Below, in pieces: positions 61,091 through 64,000 of a stretch of 64,000 bases of DNA (positions are counted from its first letter, which is position 1; each line of letters begins with the position of its first letter). Under the pieces are notes generated by a model that was not told the origin of the DNA, made no database searches, and worked only from the letters and a program-made list of their open reading frames with translations. The stretch comes from Streptomyces niveus. Lineage in GTDB: Bacteria; Actinomycetota; Actinomycetes; Streptomycetales; Streptomycetaceae. The position numbers were made by a program, and so were the translations under genes. The stretch is from positions 62,001-126,000 of the forward strand of contig NZ_MDCR01000076.1 in NCBI RefSeq assembly GCF_001723055.1. The letters run 5' to 3'.

Positions 61091-61839
61091 CGAGAACCGG
61101 CGGCAGCCGGTCGGCCACCGGCGCCACCGGGCCGGGCTTCGGCATCCCCGGTTACGCGCATCCGCTGATCGCCCCGGTCGAGTGGGCCGAACTGACGCGC
61201 CCGGGAACGCCGTTGCACTGGGCCGTGCTCAACGTCGCCGACGGGCCGGGCAGTATGCCGGACCCGCACTGTCTGGAGGCCGCGGGCCGGCTGAGGAACG
61301 CGGGCGTACGGGTGCTCGGGCATCTCGATCTCGCGTACGGCGCCCGGAGCTTCGGCGAGATCGTCTCCGAGGCGCACGACTTCCACGACTGGTACCGCGT
61401 CGACGGCTTCTTCCTGGACCGGTGTCCGGCGCAGGCGTCGTACCTTCCCGACGTCCGGCTGACGGCGGCGACGCTGGAGACGATCGCCCACGGCGGGCAT
61501 CTGGTCCTCGGCCACGGGACGCATCCGTACCCCGGATACGCCGAGATCGCCGACCAGTTGGTCACCTTCCGCGGGCCGTGGACCGACTACCGCTGGTCAC
61601 AGGTGGCCGAGTGGACGGCGGACCATCCGCCCGAGCGCTTCGTTCATCTCGTCCACGGGGTGCCCCGCAGCCATCTGAACGAGGCGATGCGGATCGCGCG
61701 CTGGCAGGGAGCGGGCACGATCTTCTTCACCGACCGGAGCGACCACGGGGAACGGATCGGACGAAGCAGCCCTTTCGCGGCGCTGCCCGGCTACTGGGAC
61801 GAAATTGTCTCGCAGATCGGACCGGGTGTCTCGGAATGA
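61078..61839 (+). CDS. Spherulin-4 / GH135-like glycoside hydrolase
   Basis: 253 aa, GTG start inside the end of the epimerase gene. TIM-barrel of the spherulation-specific family 4: FGIPGYAHPLIAPVEWAEL, HWAVLNVADGPG, GVRVLGHLDLAYGAR, then YRVDGFFLDRCPA, VLGHGTHPYPGYA and GAGTIFFTDRSDH. Fungal Sph3 cuts galactosaminogalactan. Here the usual Asp-Glu at the active site reads Asp-Arg (FFLDRCP), so catalysis may differ. No signal peptide is evident, odd for a matrix hydrolase. Confidence 0.85.
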   Translation: MSHLTRTGGSRSATGATGPGFGIPGYAHPLIAPVEWAELTRPGTPLHWAVLNVADGPGSMPDPHCLEAAGRLRNAGVRVLGHLDLAYGARSFGEIVSEAHDFHDWYRVDGFFLDRCPAQASYLPDVRLTAATLETIAHGGHLVLGHGTHPYPGYAEIADQLVTFRGPWTDYRWSQVAEWTADHPPERFVHLVHGVPRSHLNEAMRIARWQGAGTIFFTDRSDHGERIGRSSPFAALPGYWDEIVSQIGPGVSE

Positions 61840-61910
61840 GAAGGCCCGTGGCAGTGTTACCGGAGGAACAAACGTACTGACCAACCGACGAATCCCCTGT
61901 TGAGGTCCCT

Positions 61911-63089
61911 GTGTCGCTACCACCCCTGGTAGAGCCCGCTGCCGAGCTCACCGTCGACGAGGTCCGCAGGTACTCCCGTCACCTGATCATCCCGGACGTC
62001 GGGATGGACGGGCAGAAGCGGCTGAAGAACGCGAAGGTGCTCGTCGTCGGCGCGGGCGGGCTCGGCTCGCCCGCGCTGATGTATCTGGCCGCGGCCGGTG
62101 TCGGCACGCTCGGCATCGTGGAGTTCGACGAGGTCGACGAGTCGAATCTCCAGCGCCAGATCATCCACAGCCAGGCGGACATCGGCCGTTCCAAGGCCGC
62201 TTCCGCGCGTGACTCCGTCCTCGGTATCAACCCGCTGGTGAAGGTCGTCCTTCACGAGGAGCGGCTCGAGTCCGAGAACGTGATGGAGATCTTCGCCCAG
62301 TACGACCTGATCGTGGACGGCACGGACAACTTCGCCACCCGCTATCTGGTCAACGACGCGTGTGTGCTGCTCGGCAAGCCGTACGTATGGGGCTCGATCT
62401 ACCGCTTCGACGGTCAGGCGAGCGTCTTCTGGTCCGAGCACGGTCCCTGCTACCGCTGCCTCTACCCGGAGCCGCCACCGCCCGGCATGGTGCCCAGCTG
62501 CGCCGAGGGCGGCGTGCTCGGTGTGCTGTGCGCGTCGATCGGGTCCATCCAGGTCAACGAGGCGATCAAGCTCCTCGCGGGCATCGGCGAACCGCTGCTC
62601 GGCCGGCTGATGATCTACGACGCGCTGGAGATGCAGTACCGCCAGGTCAAGGTCCGCAAGGACCCCGACTGCGCGGTCTGCGGCGAGAACCCGACCGTCA
62701 CCGAGCTCATCGACTACGAGGCCTTCTGCGGCGTCGTGTCCGAGGAGGCGCAGGTGGCGGCGGCCGGTTCGACGATCACTCCGAAGCAGCTCAAGGAGTG
62801 GCTCGACGACGGCGAGAACATCGAGCTGATCGATGTGCGGGAGCCGAACGAGTTCGAGATCGTCTCCATCCCGGGCGCCAAGCTGATCCCGAAGAACGAG
62901 TTCCTGATGGGGAACGCGCTCCAGGATCTGCCGCAGGACAAGAAGATCGTCTTGAACTGCAAGACGGGTGTCCGCAGTGCGGAAGTGCTCGCGGTGCTGA
63001 AGTCGGCCGGCTTCGCCGACGCCGTGCACGTCGGCGGCGGAGTGGTGGGCTGGGTCAACCAGATCGAGCCGGAGAAGCCGATCTACTGA
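61911..63089 (+). CDS. moeB: MoeB/MoeZ adenylyltransferase with rhodanese domain
   Basis: 392 aa, GTG start. E1-like domain (about 1-270): YSRHLIIPDVGMDGQKRL, nucleotide-binding VVGAGGLGSPALMYLAAAGVG, active-site area CYRCLYPEPPPPG, zinc cysteines in CYRC and CAVCGENP. The rhodanese domain (about 290-392) has the sulfur-carrying Cys in NCKTGVRSAE. It activates ubiquitin-like sulfur carriers (MoaD, CysO, ThiS type) for molybdopterin, cysteine or thio-metabolite synthesis. It starts 71 bp after the glycan module and matches Rv3206c moeB1 as I recall. Confidence 0.93.
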   Translation: MSLPPLVEPAAELTVDEVRRYSRHLIIPDVGMDGQKRLKNAKVLVVGAGGLGSPALMYLAAAGVGTLGIVEFDEVDESNLQRQIIHSQADIGRSKAASARDSVLGINPLVKVVLHEERLESENVMEIFAQYDLIVDGTDNFATRYLVNDACVLLGKPYVWGSIYRFDGQASVFWSEHGPCYRCLYPEPPPPGMVPSCAEGGVLGVLCASIGSIQVNEAIKLLAGIGEPLLGRLMIYDALEMQYRQVKVRKDPDCAVCGENPTVTELIDYEAFCGVVSEEAQVAAAGSTITPKQLKEWLDDGENIELIDVREPNEFEIVSIPGAKLIPKNEFLMGNALQDLPQDKKIVLNCKTGVRSAEVLAVLKSAGFADAVHVGGGVVGWVNQIEPEKPIY

Positions 63090-63108
63090 ACGAGCCGCAT
63101 ACGTACGT

Positions 63109-63145
63109 AGGAGGCCGATCCACGCACCTCGTGGGCCGGCCTCCT
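63109..63145. terminator. Terminator after moeB
   Basis: Perfect 9-bp stem (63109-63117 with 63137-63145) between convergent moeB and the peptidase gene. Confidence 0.6.
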
Positions 63146-63196
63146 GCTTATGTCACTCGGTACCCGTGTGACCCGGTACGCGTGTCACTCTTCGCG

Positions 63197-64000
63197 TCAC
63201 TTGCAGACCGTCCCGGCCTTCGGCACCTTGCCGTCGAGCAGATAGCCGTTCACGGCGTTCTGCACGCACGCGCTGCCCGCGTTGTACGCGCCGTGCCCCT
63301 GGCCCTCGTACGTCAGCTCGACGCCCACGCCGTCACCGAGCGCCTTCGCCATCGCCCGCGCACCCTCGTACGGCGTCGCCGGGTCGCCGGTGTTGCCGAT
63401 GACCAGGATCGGGGCCGCGCCCGGCGCGCTGACGTCGGGCTTCTCCCACTCGCCCGGCACCGGCCACTCGGAACAGCCCAGCAGACCCCAGCCGAGGAAG
63501 TCGCCGAAGACCGGCGAGACCTTGCGGAACTCGGGGAGCTTCGCCTTCGTCTGCGCGAGCGTGTAACGCTGCTTGGAGTCCACGCAGTTGACCGCTGCGT
63601 TGGCCGCCTGGATGTTGCTGTACTGGCCCTTCTCGTTGCGGCCGTTCATGGCGTCCGACAGGACGAGCAGCAACGCGCCGCTGCCGCCGTCGGCCTCGTC
63701 CAGACCCTGTTCGAGCAGCGGCCAGTACTCCTTCGAATAGAGCGTCTGGGCGATGCCGTTGGTGGCCTGGGTCTCGGTGAGCTTCCGGTCGCCCAGCCCG
63801 GCGATCGGCTTCTTGTCGAGCTGGTCGAGCAGCTCCACGACGAAGTTCTCGATCTCCTTCGGGGTGCTGCCGGGCAGCTTGCACGCGTCGCCGCGGCTGA
63901 CGCAGTCCTTCGCGAAGTTGGTGAGGGCGAGCTGGAAGCCCTTGGCCTGGCCGAGCGAGCCCTGCTCGGAGCTCTGGTCCGGGTCCACGACGGCGTCGAA
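63197..64000 (-). CDS. Secreted TAP-type alpha/beta-hydrolase peptidase, C-terminal part
   Basis: The frame is open to the window edge, so at least 267 codons, with the 5' end outside. It shows the C-terminal half of the SlpD/SlpE tripeptidyl aminopeptidase family: AANAAVNCVDSKQRYTL, LGCSEWPV, then the TAP-like C-terminal domain with PILVIGNTGDPATPYEGA (Asp), TYEGQGHGAYNAGSACV (His) and a final AGTVCK. Cysteine pairs fit an extracellular enzyme. The nucleophile Ser lies beyond the edge. It cleaves N-terminal tripeptides from proteins in known relatives. Confidence 0.87.
   Translation of the reverse strand, partial: FDAVVDPDQSSEQGSLGQAKGFQLALTNFAKDCVSRGDACKLPGSTPKEIENFVVELLDQLDKKPIAGLGDRKLTETQATNGIAQTLYSKEYWPLLEQGLDEADGGSGALLLVLSDAMNGRNEKGQYSNIQAANAAVNCVDSKQRYTLAQTKAKLPEFRKVSPVFGDFLGWGLLGCSEWPVPGEWEKPDVSAPGAAPILVIGNTGDPATPYEGARAMAKALGDGVGVELTYEGQGHGAYNAGSACVQNAVNGYLLDGKVPKAGTVCK

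Noticed and set aside
1..64000. CRISPR arrays, tRNA or rRNA genes, phage or integrative elements
   Set aside because: No regularly spaced repeats, cloverleaf, rRNA sequence, integrase or transposase gene was found by reading both strands.

Overview
The window is high-GC actinobacterial chromosome, most likely Streptomyces or a close relative. Support comes from third-position GC bias in every real gene, frequent GTG and TTG starts, the mycothiol gene mshB, and actinobacterial families such as DUF3107, DUF3117, DUF3152 and an ECF sigma factor with a zinc anti-sigma factor. I see no phage, no transposase, no CRISPR array, and no rRNA or tRNA genes. The region reads as conserved chromosomal core.

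Layout. 1-475: 3' end of typA/bipA. 930-12741: two tandem, complete peptide ABC importers, each ordered SBP-permease-permease-ATPase-ATPase, with parts of their ATPase genes almost identical at DNA level. 12943-18211: a membrane protein, a dipeptidyl-peptidase-type S9 enzyme, a tiny membrane protein, mshB and a coupled membrane protein. 18418-24675: a cell-wall-binding protein, a SirB1-like protein, a GNAT, a 7Fe ferredoxin, dapC and a small secreted protein. 24963-31328: a membrane-anchored lytic-transglycosylase-like protein, dapE, a LOG-type protein, a FolP2-type dihydropteroate synthase paralogue, a DivIVA-like protein, tagA, a crotonase and DUF3117. 31423-36312: an O-methyltransferase divergent from an envelope-stress block (sigE-like sigma, anti-sigma, HtrA protease, TatB). 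36494-43202: an unknown protein, Mrp, DUF1003, a soluble MgtE-like CBS protein, a lipoprotein, a 175-bp MITE-like repeat and CorA. 43680-48978: SUFU-domain, zinc-ribbon, PHP, MarC, a 50-residue protein, NYN-domain and hydrolase genes. 49086-56728: a DEAD-box helicase with an Arg-rich repeat tail, a ferritin-like protein, DUF3107, TetR, an acidic protein, a hydrolase and a DUF3152 zincin. 56938-61839: a four-gene surface-glycan module. 61911-63089: MoeB/MoeZ. 63197-64000: the 3' part of a secreted TAP-type peptidase.

Functional links. dapC and dapE serve lysine/diaminopimelate synthesis, and mshB serves mycothiol. The sigma-anti-sigma-HtrA-TatB block senses and repairs envelope damage and has an excellent ECF autoregulatory promoter. 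The two Opp/Dpp-type systems import peptides, and the nearby S9 peptidase could process them. The PelF-like glycosyltransferase, polytopic membrane protein, epimerase and spherulin-4 hydrolase look like an exopolysaccharide module and are the best candidate for an undescribed system here.

From memory, gene order follows Mycobacterium tuberculosis Rv1165 to Rv1239c (typA, mshB, fdxC, dapC, dapE, LOG, folP2, tagA, DUF3117, sigE, rseA, htrA, tatB, mrp, corA) up to about 43 kb, then Rv3211 to Rv3206c (rhlE, ferritin-like, DUF3107, TetR, DUF3152, moeB) from 49 to 63 kb. At least ten genes carry a TANNNT box 6-7 nt before the start codon, the usual sign of leaderless transcripts.
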